From Xylaria sp. FL1777 (taxonomy: Eukaryota; Ascomycota; Sordariomycetes; Xylariales; Xylariaceae): a stretch of DNA of 64,000 bases. Below, piece by piece: positions 23,444 through 36,995 of the stretch. The notes under the pieces are model-generated. The model was not told where the DNA came from, searched no databases, and was given only the letters and a program-made list of their open reading frames with translations. Every line of letters begins with the position of its first letter. The first letter of the stretch is position 1. The DNA lies in contig MU400514.1 in the NCBI GenBank assembly GCA_022578965.1, forward strand, positions 372,001-436,000, read 5' to 3'. The translations under genes were made by a program, and so were the position numbers.

Positions 23444-26191
23444 ATACGGATTCTGGTAGGGAGTGTACTTTCAGTGGTGGTGGTGGTGGTGTACAGTGGA
23501 AGTCCCTTGTCTGGTACCTTGTTCCTCGAACGAAGGCGATTCTTCCCGTTGCTTCTGGTTGTGTAATTGTCTTTGCTTGATCCACTCGGAGATCCTCGGG
23601 TCTGGGATGGATTGACTAACGACTTGATGGTTGATAGCGGATGGCCAAAGACCATGGTAGAGCATACCTACCTGTATATTGTACTATGGGTCTACCGGTA
23701 CCCTACCTGCGCAGTATGTAGGTAGCTAGCCAGAGCAGGTAAGAGAGGTAGCGTACATACTGCGTACATAGGATATGGAGCATCGTAAGTAGGTACCATC
23801 AACAGGGTAAGCTTCGGTAGCGTACTGTACATTGGCTACTGTACACTAAGTAAGTAAGGACTCATTTGGAGCTACTGGAGAACAGTGGCAGGGATTGTAC
23901 ACGACCTAGACTGACTACGCTAGCTTGAGACCCACAAACGACCATAGCTGTACGGATATCGAACAGGGATCAACGGTCAAGGATAAGCGGCCGCAGCATG
24001 AGGGGTTCGGCCATCTGTACACAGACTTTCAAAGTATCTCTACCTTAGCCAAAGAGACACAAGGTACACACACATACCTCAGTACGCAGTATGCTACCGT
24101 ACATACTTACTGCCTATACTATACACTAGGTACGCAGGCATTTGGGTAGAGAACGGAGCTAGTTTTACGGCACTGCATCGTATACTGTGAAAAACTGAGC
24201 TCGGACGGATTCTGGTAGTTAGCCGTCTTGAGTAGCACACAACATTTATCGGGGGTCAATTAAACGGTTTCGTTACCACACTCGTGATGAGTGCGTCCCC
24301 CATGCGGATAGTGGTGTATGGCAGTACACATGTATGTTCATGTAGGTAGCGTAAATACTGTGAATGAGCTGATGCTCCTCTTAAAGCCAAGCTCTATCCC
24401 GCCCCGTTTCGCATACTACTTAAATGCCCCAGTGCTGGACACGTGAGGGCAGAGGAAGGACAGCATAGGCAGTACACTATCTATCGATGCCACTTTGCTC
24501 GTTACTTTCGAGAGTCGAATGAAAAGCGGTGAGTCAAAGCTTAAGCAGGATACGGACACAACGAACGGACGAACGAACGAGTGAAGGTGACCACAGCCGA
24601 AAGGCCGTGGGTACGGCGATAGGCATCACCCCTGGTAATTGGGCACCGACCTACCTGCCTACCGGTATACTACTTACATCATACAGTACCGACCTGTACC
24701 TAGGTAGGGTATGTATCTGTAGTCAGATCGCTGGTGGTCAGCATCGGGAAACTGTTGGACCCCGTACAAAGATCTCCCACGCAACGAGGCCGAATAGGTA
24801 GGTGCCGGCGCTGCCCAAGGAAAGTTCTTCATGATGCCCACCGACGATCTGACGACTCCCGCTATGCAGCAGGAGTACAGTATACTGCTTCGTAGTCTAG
24901 CATTACATAGGAGCGCTGGTGACGACAGCTGCAAGGAACATACACTACCTGTGGACATTGATGTTGGCATTGCTAGCGCAGGCTTGTACTCCAAGGGTTG
25001 CCTATTTTTATTTGTATTGGGAGAGCTCTCCACTATAGTGTACACGGGATACTTATAAGATGAGCACTAAGTAGATTTGAGCGTAAGTGTTGATACGTGA
25101 GATTGTCCAATAGACCGACTAACTTACTAGCGACTTATCTAGTGTAGCTGGACAATTGTAGCTCCCTCTCTCCCTCTTCCTTGGTGTAGGCAGTTCTGCA
25201 ACGCTATCTACTTAGTATTACTTAGTATCGAGGTAATTAGCTATAAAAATGCCGTTCGCTGGCATAAATACATAGAGTACATTATTGTAATCCGAAATTT
25301 TCACCTTATCCTAAGTTGTCTTTATTCGATGCTTGCTTCCATTCGACCAGAACAGCGGGAAATCCCCAAGGCTTGGCATGGCATTCAACGGGTCGCCCAA
25401 CCAGTCAGCCGCCGCTGATCTGGATCCCGGGGTATATACACCGGGCAGCACTGACCGGTAACTTCATTATTATTAATGGGAGCCCTTCGATACACGTGTA
25501 ATATTGGTTGTGAAGATAGTGTATACCAGGTAGGTGTCTTCCACTTTTACATGTCACGGAGCTGATGCAGCACTCTGAGGGATAGACTATATTGGTACAC
25601 GAATAACGAAATAACAATAACCCATACATACGGTAAATGCAAGTGGCAATACAACACCTTCGTCATCGCTCGTGGAATGATTAGTTGGGGCGAACAAAGC
25701 TTGATTGGAAGGCAATGATCGAACTATACTAAGCGTGTATATTTCATTACCCAGGATTCCCGATTATACTCTATCAAGGAAGGATGAAATTTGGCCGAAC
25801 CAGGCCTTAGTGCTCACAGTGGGCTTCTGAAGATAAGGCTTTAATCTGGTAAGAGATGTGCATAGTGGATTTTCGGCAAGGCTAGAACAAATGCTCCCGC
25901 TCCCTCTCGTGCGGCACTTTCACATATGAGAATATGCGTTGCAACTATGGTTTTACTGGTACGGTATGGGTAGGTAGCAGTTGGTGGGGGAAGGGATCTG
26001 ACATGTGAGGTCTGCAGAGGGTCGTGGGACGGTACGGTTCTGAGCTAGCTGCAACGGAGCAACGTCTGTAACAGTTGCGAATCAAAAGTGGTAGCATGTG
26101 CCGTACACCGTTCCAACATGTCACGATCGCTGGCACAAAAGCCGGCCAGGACCAGAGCCAAAGTGGAGGTGAGTGGTGGGAGGCAAAAGCT

Positions 26192-26219
26192 GGCGAGGGC
26201 GAGGGCGAGGGCGAGGGCC
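26192..26219. repeat. GGCGAG hexamer repeat
   Basis: About four GGCGAG units. The frames opened here (GEGEGEG and similar) are products of the repeat and do not indicate a gene. Confidence 0.85.
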
Positions 26220-29210
26220 GGTCACGTTTGGCCCGCCTTTATCGTCGTTGGAGGCGGGCGTTTCTCCAATGTTGATGGCCTGCGATGACCGATACACTAC
26301 CGCCATCGAAAACCTATCACATCTTTGTCTGTTTCAGGGACCTCTTGGAGATGAGGGACGGGTAAGGTCGCTGTGAGGTACCACATTCGCCCTTCTATAC
26401 CACTGGTTGGCCGATAGAGATGGCGGCTTGCACCAGCGAATTCGCTTAGGTAGCGTCTCTGCTGCAACCCCAACTTCAGTCGAACTCGACAACATCAGGC
26501 CACTTGCATGACCCCAAGCATGAGGCATTTCGCAGGAAATCTTTACCCACCAGGTGCTCGCTGTATGGGCCATGGATAGGGAGAGACGCCAATCTACTGA
26601 GCGCTTCGAAGTATGTAGTGTATACCACCTACTTATCGTCACATGGTTTGGTTCGATTCAGTAGAACCAAAACCTCTCTCCCCGCACATACTAATATTTC
26701 GCTGGTTGGAAATTGAAGGGAGAAACTTCGATGTTCCGTTTCGAAAATCCGTTCAACTAGGAGCGGCGATGCTACGTAGGGCGGACAGGCGTCTCCGATT
26801 AGCATACCGCAAGGACTCCAATGTGTAGATGTATCAGTATGTACTGCCTATTGGAAAAAGAAAACCCCCCGCATTCACAAGGATAGCACTTGTAAATTTT
26901 TATAGTTCTTCAATGCCTATACGTAACATGCTTTCGAAACAACGGCAGGGATAATGAGGAATCTGTAACGATCGATTGCAGAATGTTCCATAAGCAGCAA
27001 AGCTTCACCGGTCATTGAAAACTGTCAATGCTACCTGATATTTTTTTATTTTTATCTTTTATTTTAAATTTAAAATAATTTTTTTGGGTTTTGTTTTTTC
27101 CCTTTCTTTTTCGTCGGTTTGGTGGGAAGAGAATCTGATCGGTCATCTCTCACCAGCAGTACCGAGATCCAAAGAGGCCCGCCCCCATCCAATTCCATGT
27201 ATGCAATCCATAAATAAGCTAAGAAGAAACAAACCAGCATCAAGGATCAATGGTATTGTAAAACTCGAACAAATCAGGGGCATTAGCAAAGGTTGCAACG
27301 CCCAAAAGAAAAAGTCTCTAACATGTCCCCAGTCCATTACCGCATGTAGGCCAACGCCTCGTCACCATGTTTTTGTCGCAAAAGGAAATGCTCGCAGAAA
27401 TCGCTTTCCTACGGTGAAGGGTACATGAGTATTTACGATTGATAGTGCGCCTCAGCCACCATAACAGCATGTAATATGGTAAATCCTCCAGGATTCAGCC
27501 TGTTCCGATACGGCACACTTTATTCAGGGCTGACGATGCGGGGGATAACGCCATCATCCTTACGCTCGACATCCTGTAGTGTAGTAAACGCAACTTGCCA
27601 TAATTCCTTGATAGCTCAAGTCGGCACCCGCGGTATTATACTAAGCATACACTTATAACACCACTGCCCGCGCGTCCTTGTGTGACTGTAGCGCAAGTCA
27701 CAACAAGCCATGTCACACGAGCCCTGGATGCCAGGTCTTTGTCGCTCGTTCGCTTATAACTTTTGGGCATCAGATACAGAGTCAGCGAGCTGGGCTCACA
27801 GCCGTAACAGCGACCTGCAGAAGTAAGTAAGATGGACGAACATGTCAGACCGGTTGTCAAAGATCTCCAAAAAATCCGCACCAGGCGAATAAGCGCGTCG
27901 CAAGATGATCACACTATCAATGTAGCCCTGTTTTAGGTACTTACTGTAATTTCAATACGGCGCAATATTGCTGGACCTTGAATTATTCATGACGTGAGGC
28001 AAGGTAGGACGTAGTTGAATGACGTGCAAGGCATCCTGCGGCCATAGCCGTATACCGATACCCTATCGACGTAGTAGGTCATCATCTTGATACCGCGTAC
28101 CTTGTCCAAACACGTACATAGTAACTGCCCAGCCGCCTTCCCACGCGATGGATGATGATTTCCAAAGGTGGGCACTTCGGGCGGCTGTCAAATTTCAAAG
28201 AACCCTGTCACTGCATGCTCTGTCAACCACGTGAACCACTAACCTCAGAGTGGTGTACGCGTCCAGGATATTCGCACTACACTATAAGCAAAACCAAACG
28301 CCGATAATTTCTTTTCTCTTCTCCTCTCTTGGCGTACATGGATCTCTAGACCAACGGAATTATTTTGTCCGATAAGGAATTACGCTTAGGGGTGTCATTC
28401 GATGATCTCCTACTGGTAATTCGTTTTTACCCCATTCTACTTTACCACGTCAGTAACAACAATAATATCTAAGGCATAGATGGTGTGGTGCGGTATGGTG
28501 TACAGTATTATACGACAGTGCCTACAGCTTTTGCAAGACGTTCCCGAGATATTCATCTGCCGAAATAGCCGAGAGGGTCATTTAACTTAGATACCAAGCC
28601 ATCTCGCGTTTGTATACCTAATTCTTCAGCAGAGCGCCATGCAGAGTATAGTGTATACATAAGTGCAGAGACTACCACATTAGCTTCATTCGAAATAAAC
28701 AATATTAAACGCTCGCTTATTGGGACTGCACTACTACCTTTCGAGTGGTTAGCTCTAGACGAGTCATGTCGCAAGGGTTCTAGAAAGAATCTTGACTCTC
28801 CTGAAACATTCGCATCGATTAGGTACCAGCTCTTGTAGGCTTGAAGTCAATCCATCCATCCGATATAGCCTAACACCATCCTACAGTACACCTTCACTAC
28901 CTTCTCCTGTGTACTACCCAACCCCAATGGCTACATCTTACTTTACTTATATACAAATATACATATACATATCGCGTTTTGGTCGTCCGCGGCTATACCC
29001 ATTAGACCATGCTCTTGCGAGCCATTTGACATACACCGTGGGCTACAGTATATACACAGTAGAAACAGTCACAACTTCGGCAGCACTGTGTATAGCAACG
29101 ATACACTCGCTCATTGGCTGGTAAATCTGGGCCAACGGCAATAAGTACTGCAACCAGAACTGCGACCAACAATATCGAGCCATCAGTCAATATTTATTAC
29201 ACATGCTGCG

Positions 29211-29239
29211 TACTGCGTAAACAGATACACTACTGCGTA
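29211..29239 (+). repeat. Two copies of the dispersed TACTGCGTA word
   Basis: Exact copies at 29211-29219 and 29231-29239, 11 bp apart. They belong to a family of 16 exact matches in the window (see findings). Confidence 0.85.
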
Positions 29240-32200
29240 GACTACCGGGAAAATCAGGGAGCTGTGGTCCTCGTAGTAGACTTGCAGCTATACGAAGTAA
29301 CCTATGACAGCAACCCGGATACGCACCAACCTGTCTGAAGGGCGATCCCGAGCCAGAATTCCTTGTCCCTTTCAGGGGTTTCTCGGTTTCTCCAATGATC
29401 AGCCGTTTTGCGACCCAAGAGAACGGATGCTCATAGAAAATTCGACAGGGACAAGAGGGCTGTCTACTTATGCGTAGTCACAATAATGTAAGTACATCCA
29501 TCGTACACTATCCATCTGACCACCAAAGAGGACGGCACTTTTGCCAATACAAACTAATCGCTTTTAGATGATCCGCAAAGCACAATTCGTGATAATTTGT
29601 CTGCTCAAGACCCATTGCTCGCAACTAATAATCTTATCCACTCCTAGGAAAAAACCCAATGCTTCGTATAGGTACAGAGCGTGTAGTGTCTTAGATCAAG
29701 TACGCAATAAGTCTTCCGATTTCCCGAATTACCTACACACCGCCTACACACACTTACCCCGTCCCTGCTCAGCCTTACAATGTCATGTTGCGTAACAGGT
29801 GATATCATCAGTCAACGACGTAGATAGTTGTATAACAGGGCATTCGGGTTACGTGACCTTGTATAATGATAGAGTCCGAGCGCGGCATAACTATCATTCC
29901 CTGGTTATAGTGCACCGTAAGTCTTTCTCAGAAAACATACAGTATTCGTGCCTGGTGGGCCTTTTTTGTGTCCACTACCATTACATTATTTTCTCGTTCA
30001 ATGACCTCATCCATCGACCGATGACCATGGTATTTAAAGCGGTCCCTAAGCGTGAAATAGTAACAGCCTTGTGACGAACCTGTTCCTACACGGTCTTGCT
30101 ATATCAACACAGTGTTGCCGATTCACCGCCTAGGTCTTCCCAGTGCTATCTCCTATCTTCTCGTGCAGGCAGCATGCCTACACCAGACCTCACACTTATC
30201 TTCAGCCTCATCGGATCCAAGTATAGGGTACAGGGAACAACGCCTTCCATGCGACTCGGGAAGAGGGACGTCCCGAGCGATCGTGTTTGATCCCAGATCT
30301 TCATAAGCATCTCGCTTGCTCCTATGCAAACATCTCGCCTCCGGCTTACTTACTCATCTTCAGCAAGCCTTTGCCGTTCCTTTCTTTCTTTTTTTTATTT
30401 TTATTCTTTTGAAGCTCTGTTTGCGTCACACCACATGCTTGTCATGACATGCAGGAAGCTCAGGGGGGTTGGCAAGAGAGCACAGCCAATGCACGTGCCG
30501 AGACAGACGGGCTGTGGTGATATCATTGCCATGAGCTGAACAGCAATTCCACCGTGCTTACTGCCTATTGTACCTACTCATTCCCCTTACTACCGGCGGC
30601 GTCGCCAGTCACGCACGGATGGGGTTCGGGAGAATCTGCACGGAGCTCCAGGCAATATCCAGGCTGCAAAGTCACACGAGACGAAACGCATGGTCCCATT
30701 TCTGCAGTACACTGGAAGAGAAGTCTGAGTCAGCGATGCGAGCGCCCCCCCCCCCGCCCCGTTTGCTGATGCCAACTCGCGATTCTGCAGCGGCAGCAGT
30801 ACATACACTACATACATATGTATACATTGTACGTGCAGACGCGAGCCTGCAAGGCTTCAATGACGCGTTTTATTTTATTTTTTTGGTCGCTGTTGGTAGG
30901 CGCGCTTCTGCGGTTCATGTGCGTCGAAGAGTGATCACCAGGCAACACTAGACATTCGATGTCATTCCACCTATCCCCTATCTCCCGCGGCGAACCCCAT
31001 TGTAAGCGGCATTTATTGGATGATGGAAATATGCACTTGTTGTTTTGCCGTCATGTGTCCACGATATGCCACCATCCAGCCGGGTAGCCGCATTGCTGCT
31101 TTGTATGAGTACTCGGTGGATAGTGTCCGTAGGGAGGTAAGTACGCAGTAGGTAAGAAAGTGAGGAAGTAAGTAAGAAGTTATGTAAAGTGCTAATAGGT
31201 TAGTGCTTGTGTAAGACTTGGGTGACAGCTAGTGTGGGGAAATATTGTCTTTTTGTTGTGGCGGTCGTGGTGTAGCGTGTGTAGTTGCATCCAGAACTTC
31301 TTGGAAAACGGTTCTGTCGTCCACAATCGGCGCGGTACTTACACTAGATGCTTATTAGTCGGCTCCAAAATGAAAACCCCCGGCAAATTTCAGGTGAAGC
31401 TGGATTGGTTACAATCCAGCGAATGCGAACATTCGAATGGAGGCCCTTTTGTTCGGTTTCGGGTTTGGTTTCTTTGTTCATTCATGATATTTCTTCTTCT
31501 TTGCATTTTCTTTGCCAGCCATTCGTCATCCCACTTCCAATCCCACCCATACATGACGCGTATATCATATGGTTTCTACATACCTACATATAATAGTCTA
31601 CATATGTCTGTGCGGGCCAAAGGCAAGGTTGCATCATCCAATGCTACCTAATTTAGCCAGCGAGTTAGAAAAAATAGATTATTCTCGAGCAAACCAGGCC
31701 AGTAACCAGGCATACGGGTCGGCCGGGGTGGCGCCTCTTAGGGGCGGGCCAGTACCATGCTTGCGACCGCCTGACCAATTTGTCAACTGCGGGCGGGCTG
31801 AGATTGGTCCAAATTGTCCAGAGCTCTCTCTGATGTGCGGTCCGCTGATGCTTACTGCATACTGCGTAGTCGATGCGCGTCCCGTGATCTCGGCGCCGTT
31901 GTAGAATTCGGAGACATCCCATAGCGATATGCGCCATGCCCTATCCAATCGACGTATACATACGAGATGCCGTGTGCTGGCCTAGTCGAGTCGAGCATAG
32001 TGTGTACGCCACAGATCAGCTGGATGTTTGCGGGCTATTATGCTTTTATTTCGCGAGGCTCGCTTACTTCACTCGAGGTTGCGTCCAGCCTACACGAGGG
32101 CCGACCCCAGACGCCGTGATAGCATATACCGCCCGATCTCGATTACATTCCCGGACCGCTGGTTATTGCCCTAGCCTTCAGCTACAATAGGTCAGTTCCA

Positions 32201-32559
32201 AATCACTACGGTTTCCGATAGCCGAAGGTTTCGGCAGTGAATCAGATTCTGTCCAGATGCTTGGGTTGTAACCCGACCTTAGTGTAGCTCTCGTGACCTG
32301 TCACTATTCATCCTAAGCAAATTGTTGCCCACAAAATAGCTTAAACAACTGCTAGCATTGTATGCCTTCACCTAAGGTTGATGACTAGAAGTATGACTGC
32401 CGATCTGCCCTAGTTACATTGTGGTACGGTATATCAAAGTCTCAGGAAGCAAAGCGGGCAAATTCATCTTGTAGGAAAGGAAGGCGGCCTTCCTTGTCAC
32501 GGACTCTACACCACCGAGTTCTTACTCGACAATAGCCTATCATCATCGGTTGGCTCAGG

Positions 32560-33160
32560 TCAGCACTGCCACGCCAGCCAGGAAATTGTTTTTCGCGCCT
32601 CCTGAATCCCGCCAGTCTCCTCGCCGTTCAGCCATCGAACGACTGCAAGCTTGTTAGTGTGGTGTGTTAGAGTGTCGAGTAGTGTACACGATGCATCTGA
32701 AGGAATCGATTCATTGAATTCTTGTGGAGAGCTGAATGGTACGATCTGATCCCAGAGTGAGGGATGACGGTTCTTGATCGTGAGAATTTCGTAAAAAGAC
32801 AGGGTATCCAATGCTTCTTCGCTCCAGCACAAGCGAATATGTTTGGTACTTACTAGCCATAGTTGATGCATTTAGTGGCCTAATATTGATTTACTACCAC
32901 ATTCCTGCAGACAAAAACGTGGAAGGATGAGTAAAAGTGGTAAGACAACGCCTCTTACGCGTCGGGGGATGCAGTCATAGAGAACCCAATATCCATCTCT
33001 TGTGTCTTGATAATGGAGACAGCATGGATGTTTCAACTCATCACGCTGCATTAGAGCACACCCTTTTGATGCTCGAATGCGGATCTTGAAGCATATCCAC
33101 CAATGCTTTTTCTCGCTAGCGGTGGGATTCCGCAGTTACAGAATTTAGATGCAGATTTCA
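32560..33160 (-). pseudogene. Possible decayed or unrecognised coding patch
   Basis: On the minus strand, a frame upstream of about 33150 reads EKKHWWICFKIRIRASKGC and later KHPCCLHYQDTRDGYWVLYDC. A good donor (GTAAGA) and acceptor (CTGCAG) follow, and the spliced frame then soon stops. Just downstream, an open frame of 103 codons (32560-32871) has plausible composition and contains the stretch NRHPSLWDQIVPF. The two parts are not in one frame, and the 5' side has a stop immediately upstream of the tryptophan-rich part. A Cys-rich alternative frame (KFCNCGIPPLARK) lies there too. I do not recognise the family. It could be a broken gene, a small gene with missed exons, or chance. Confidence 0.22.
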
Positions 33161-35596
33161 GCGAGCTTGCATAGGGGGTCTGGAATCGCTTGTCCTACTC
33201 AGACCTATGGGGAGCTGAGTTTAATAACTACATAGGGCAGTTCGATTTGCACAAGGAGGCGTTCGCTTGTTACAGAATGCTCGACATTTGCCGTATAAGT
33301 CATGTTACAATATCAGACGTGTCTATTACAAAGCCAAAAGAAACTATCCCCGAGTCGATGTATCACATAGCCAGTCCTAGGTACTCGATAGTTCCCTATA
33401 TGTATTATAGATAGTACAGATGTACCTAGAGGAAGGGTATTGTGAGATACTCAGGTCATGATACAAATGTCTTACCCATCCTGAGGGACGATCGAGCGAC
33501 GCCTCCCCTCCTGTAAGATTTCGAGCTGTTGTAGATATACTGTATCTAGCAAGCTGGTAAACATTCAAATCCTTACAACCATGCTTTTGCTTCCAGATTT
33601 TCAAATTCAATATTTGAATTGCAAAGCTGGGACCGGCTACAGTAAATTACGCGACTTATTTCTCAAAAAAAAAAAAAAAGAGAACATGGAAGTAAGGGTA
33701 GGAGTGTACCATGAATACCTATGTAGTGTTGCGGGAAAACCCCAAAACTCTCCAACTAATAACCTCTGCTAACAATATACAAAATCACTTATGTAATCCA
33801 TAGAAGCTATCTTGCAACCTTGTACAAGCTATTTCATCAAGCGCAAAGCATAGAGTAGAGAAAAAAGAATAACTACTTAAATATACAGCTTCGTTTGATA
33901 CCTGCACAAACCTAGCAATTGTACTTACTATAGGGGACACAAAAACAGCATCTAGGTCTGACATTATTGCCGGCACATACAGAATCTACTACATACGTAC
34001 CTAATACTTGTACTGCACAGGCTGTTCTAATTTAAAATACTGGGAACTGGGTAAATAGATAAATAGAGAAATGGTATGATTTGGCTGTGCCGTACTGTAT
34101 GTCCTAACAGACAAATGTCTTGGTATGTATACCACGCATGAAAGAAAGCTTCCTGAAGGCACATTTGTTCGACTGGAACTCGATATTCTTCCTTTGATTA
34201 CTATAATCGCCTTGTTCGAGGGGTTTCCTAGTATATTGATGGTTGCAGCTGAAGGAGGAGAAGTGATCACAACCTATCTTACGAAAGAAGGTATCAACGA
34301 GCATATCCGCATCATACCTAACTAATACTTACCATATTGTGCCGGTTAATATTATACACACACAGTGTTTCTCCTATACTACTCGCAAATTGTACACTAT
34401 CTACACAAGTCTGGTATAATAATAGTCCTTCTACATTGTATAAAACGGCGTTCCCGAGGATCACCTTTTAAGAGACATCATTTTCAGCTTCAGTATTAAG
34501 CTAGCTTGGGCACCAATCGCAAGGGAATATTTTGGGCCCCAAAAATTGGTCATTTCTGGTCGGTTGGTTTGACCCTCCAGGCCCCTGGCAGTAGGCTCTT
34601 GGGTAGTAAGATCGACACAAGCAGGCCATGCTTTCTGTCATGCTTTCGTTCTCTCCCTTTCCCTTTCTCAACCCTTTTACCCTAGACAGTATCCCGGAAC
34701 TTGGTCAAATCCGGAGTAAAAAGCATACCAGGTGCCTGGGGCTACCTAGTGGATACTTCCTGTTTCTTTCAACTCGACAGGCATTCGTCCCCTTGGCAGT
34801 CGGGATTGGTATACTTAATAGGGGACACTAAGTGTATGATGGTAACCACCGTCAAAACTGGGTACTGTAGACTAAAGATTGGATGGGTACTCTAAGCTCT
34901 AACAGATCCAAATACAGCCACGATTATTTCATCCTACGAAGATAGGGACGCTATTTAACGCCTTCAAAATAAATAGAAGAATCTCGTTCTCTAGTGATTT
35001 AATGCGCTAGTGACCTAACTGTTCACAAGACATTGCTGTGTCTAGGGCTATATGAGAGGTTTTACCGTTTTAAATGTAGCAGTTTCTCCTTTAACATAAT
35101 GCTGGATTATAATAAGACTTCGCCGTTTATAATAGCCTACAGTATGCCGGTGCACTACTGCGTAGTTACATTCAAATTGGGGTAGCCCGGAGAAACTATT
35201 TCCCCCACCTTGAAAACCGCTCAACTAACTTCGCTTCTCAATCGCCTAACGAGCAGCTTCCTTTTCTAGAATGTGCTGACGCTCATTTCGGCTTGTCCAT
35301 GAACCCAAGTTCATCGTTGACGACCGTGCGCATCGGATCAAAGTCTGCTTTGTCATTAGTCAGGGGCAACGTTGAGTGCGCTTGGGGATCTGCAACCCTT
35401 TGGGTGGTTATTGTGGTTTCATTTGGACATATTCAGAAGTTGTCCGCTTCGAATTGTTTCTGGGAGTAGGTAATCACATGTTATATATAGCCCGATAATG
35501 CACACAGTCAAAAAGTGATTCTACGTCTGTGCGAAATGCGAAACGCAATTGTACCAATCATATACAGTGGCTGGTTCGTCAGTTTGCATGCCGCTA

Positions 35597-36366
35597 TCAA
35601 ACATCTCTCTCTGTCCGAGGCCGCTTCAAACGACCTCGAGCTTCGTATCTAGGGGCGTCCTTGAACCCAAATACCTCAGCATCCCCATCCTCAATCTGTG
35701 GTGCTCCTTGTTCGCTTACCACCACCCCTTCTGTAAATACAAGGTCGCCTCTCTTACCCAAGGCTTCACGACTAGCTTCCTCGAGCAATATACCGAAAGC
35801 TAAGAGAGCCGTTTCGTCCATAGTTCGCTCGCTGGTGCCTGCCCCGGTCTCACTACGGATACCCTGCTTCTTCGCGGGGAGGTCCTTATAGAAGTGACTG
35901 GCATAACTGTGAATGGTCTTCAGCAGGTCACTATCGGGCAAGATGTTTCGCCCCCCATCAGGTAACTCCTCGTGAGCTGGATATATGTCCTTCTCGGCGT
36001 ACCGAACAGGGGCACCTGAACGCCTGAAGAGCACCTCTTCCGGTGCGAGGATAGGGTCCTGGTGCGAATCAGGAGCATTCCGCTTATGGTGTTTTATATG
36101 CGACCTTTCAGAATTATAAGAGTCGATGGGAAGCGTTGTTGTTACACGACCTACATGAGTGATGAGCATGTCTCGTGATGGACATTGAGATTGATGAGTA
36201 TGAAGCACAAACCTGCGACAGCGTCATAAACACTGGCCTGTCTTCTCCTGGAGACTGATTCGCGGCTATCGACAGCGGATTCAGTCTCCGTGTCGCTGGC
36301 ATTGTCGAGGGTCTCTCGGGATTTGGGCTGTAATAAGCGCTTCGTTTGACGGTTCTTCGATGCCAT
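35597..36366 (-). CDS. Protein of unknown function, 235 aa
   Basis: Two exons, 36213-36366 and 35597-36150, are separated by a 62-nt intron (GTTTGT...GTAG). The phase is correct and the product is 235 aa. The N-terminal 50 residues are charged and low-complexity (MASKNRQTKRLLQPKS, then an acidic SDTETES stretch and RRRQ). The second exon has a more ordered core: APEEVLFRRSGAPVRYAEKDIY, LPDSDLLKTIHSYASHFY, and MDETALLAFGILLEEASREALG followed by DLVFTEG. It ends in a basic RGRLKRPRTERDV tail. The basic patches would fit a nuclear protein. The MDETALLAFGILLEE helix block looks like conserved protein core, but I cannot name the family. The ATG at 36366 is the only good start. It is divergent from the CSA-like gene with a 629-bp spacer. 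Confidence 0.82.
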
Positions 36367-36995
36367 TATTACGATAGCTTAGTATGAGCCCAGCGTATAA
36401 GATGACTAATCTTTGACCACCGAGTAAATTTTGATGAGAAGGAGCCACCTAGGATTCCTCTCAGAAACCATATTCGCAATCATAGACAGCTCTACTCGAT
36501 ACCGAACGTTGTGCTAATCACTTTTGTGCAGCGTCAAGATGAAGGATTATATAAGCTCTTTGTTGAACAAGCCTTATATAAAGACAACTGAAGGATCAGA
36601 TAAGATGCACAGCTACCCCACTATCAGCTTTTATCGCAATTCTTATCAGGGCTTTTACACTATTCCTATCCGAGCGAATTAAGCGGGGTTCCGAGCTCAG
36701 GACGGCGCATACTGTATGGATTACTCTAGAGCACATACTAATTACTGTGCGAAATAGGTGGGGAAGAAGGGGAGTGGGGTGTGTGTCCACATTACCGGAC
36801 ATTATCAGGTGGTATTGAGGCGTCAGCCTTCGATGTAATGCTAAGTATTCCTACCATAATCACAACACCTTTTTGGACATACGATTGGCAGCAACAACAA
36901 CAGCGACGATAACAACCACAACGGCGCGGATCCGGCAGACGATCGTCGCCCCCAAATCTCGAACCCCTGGAGTTTCGAAGGCTTGCACCAGATGA
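36367..36995. promoter_or_regulatory. Divergent promoter region
   Basis: A 629-bp head-to-head spacer between the unknown 235-aa gene and the CSA-like gene. A TATATAAG box-like sequence lies near 36547-36554. No other site is recognised. Confidence 0.45.

Larger units (their letters stand above)
22073..35596. other. Gene desert, 13.5 kb
   Basis: The longest stretch without a supported gene. Open frames are short, overlap on both strands and show no recognisable domains, apart from a weak coding-like patch at 32560-33160. It is rich in GTAC/CTAC/GTAGG words, with TACCTAGGTA at 24697-24706 and eight TACTGCGTA copies. Microsatellites occur at 22371-22400, 23405-23443 and 26192-26219. An AT-rich, low-complexity patch lies at about 27040-27110. 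There is a C11 run near 30745 and an A15 run near 33665. No transposase, reverse transcriptase or LTR pair was seen. Confidence 0.55.

Noticed and set aside
30568..30951. 127-codon plus-strand frame
   Set aside because: Runs through a C11 tract and overlapping frames on both strands; codon pattern looks random.
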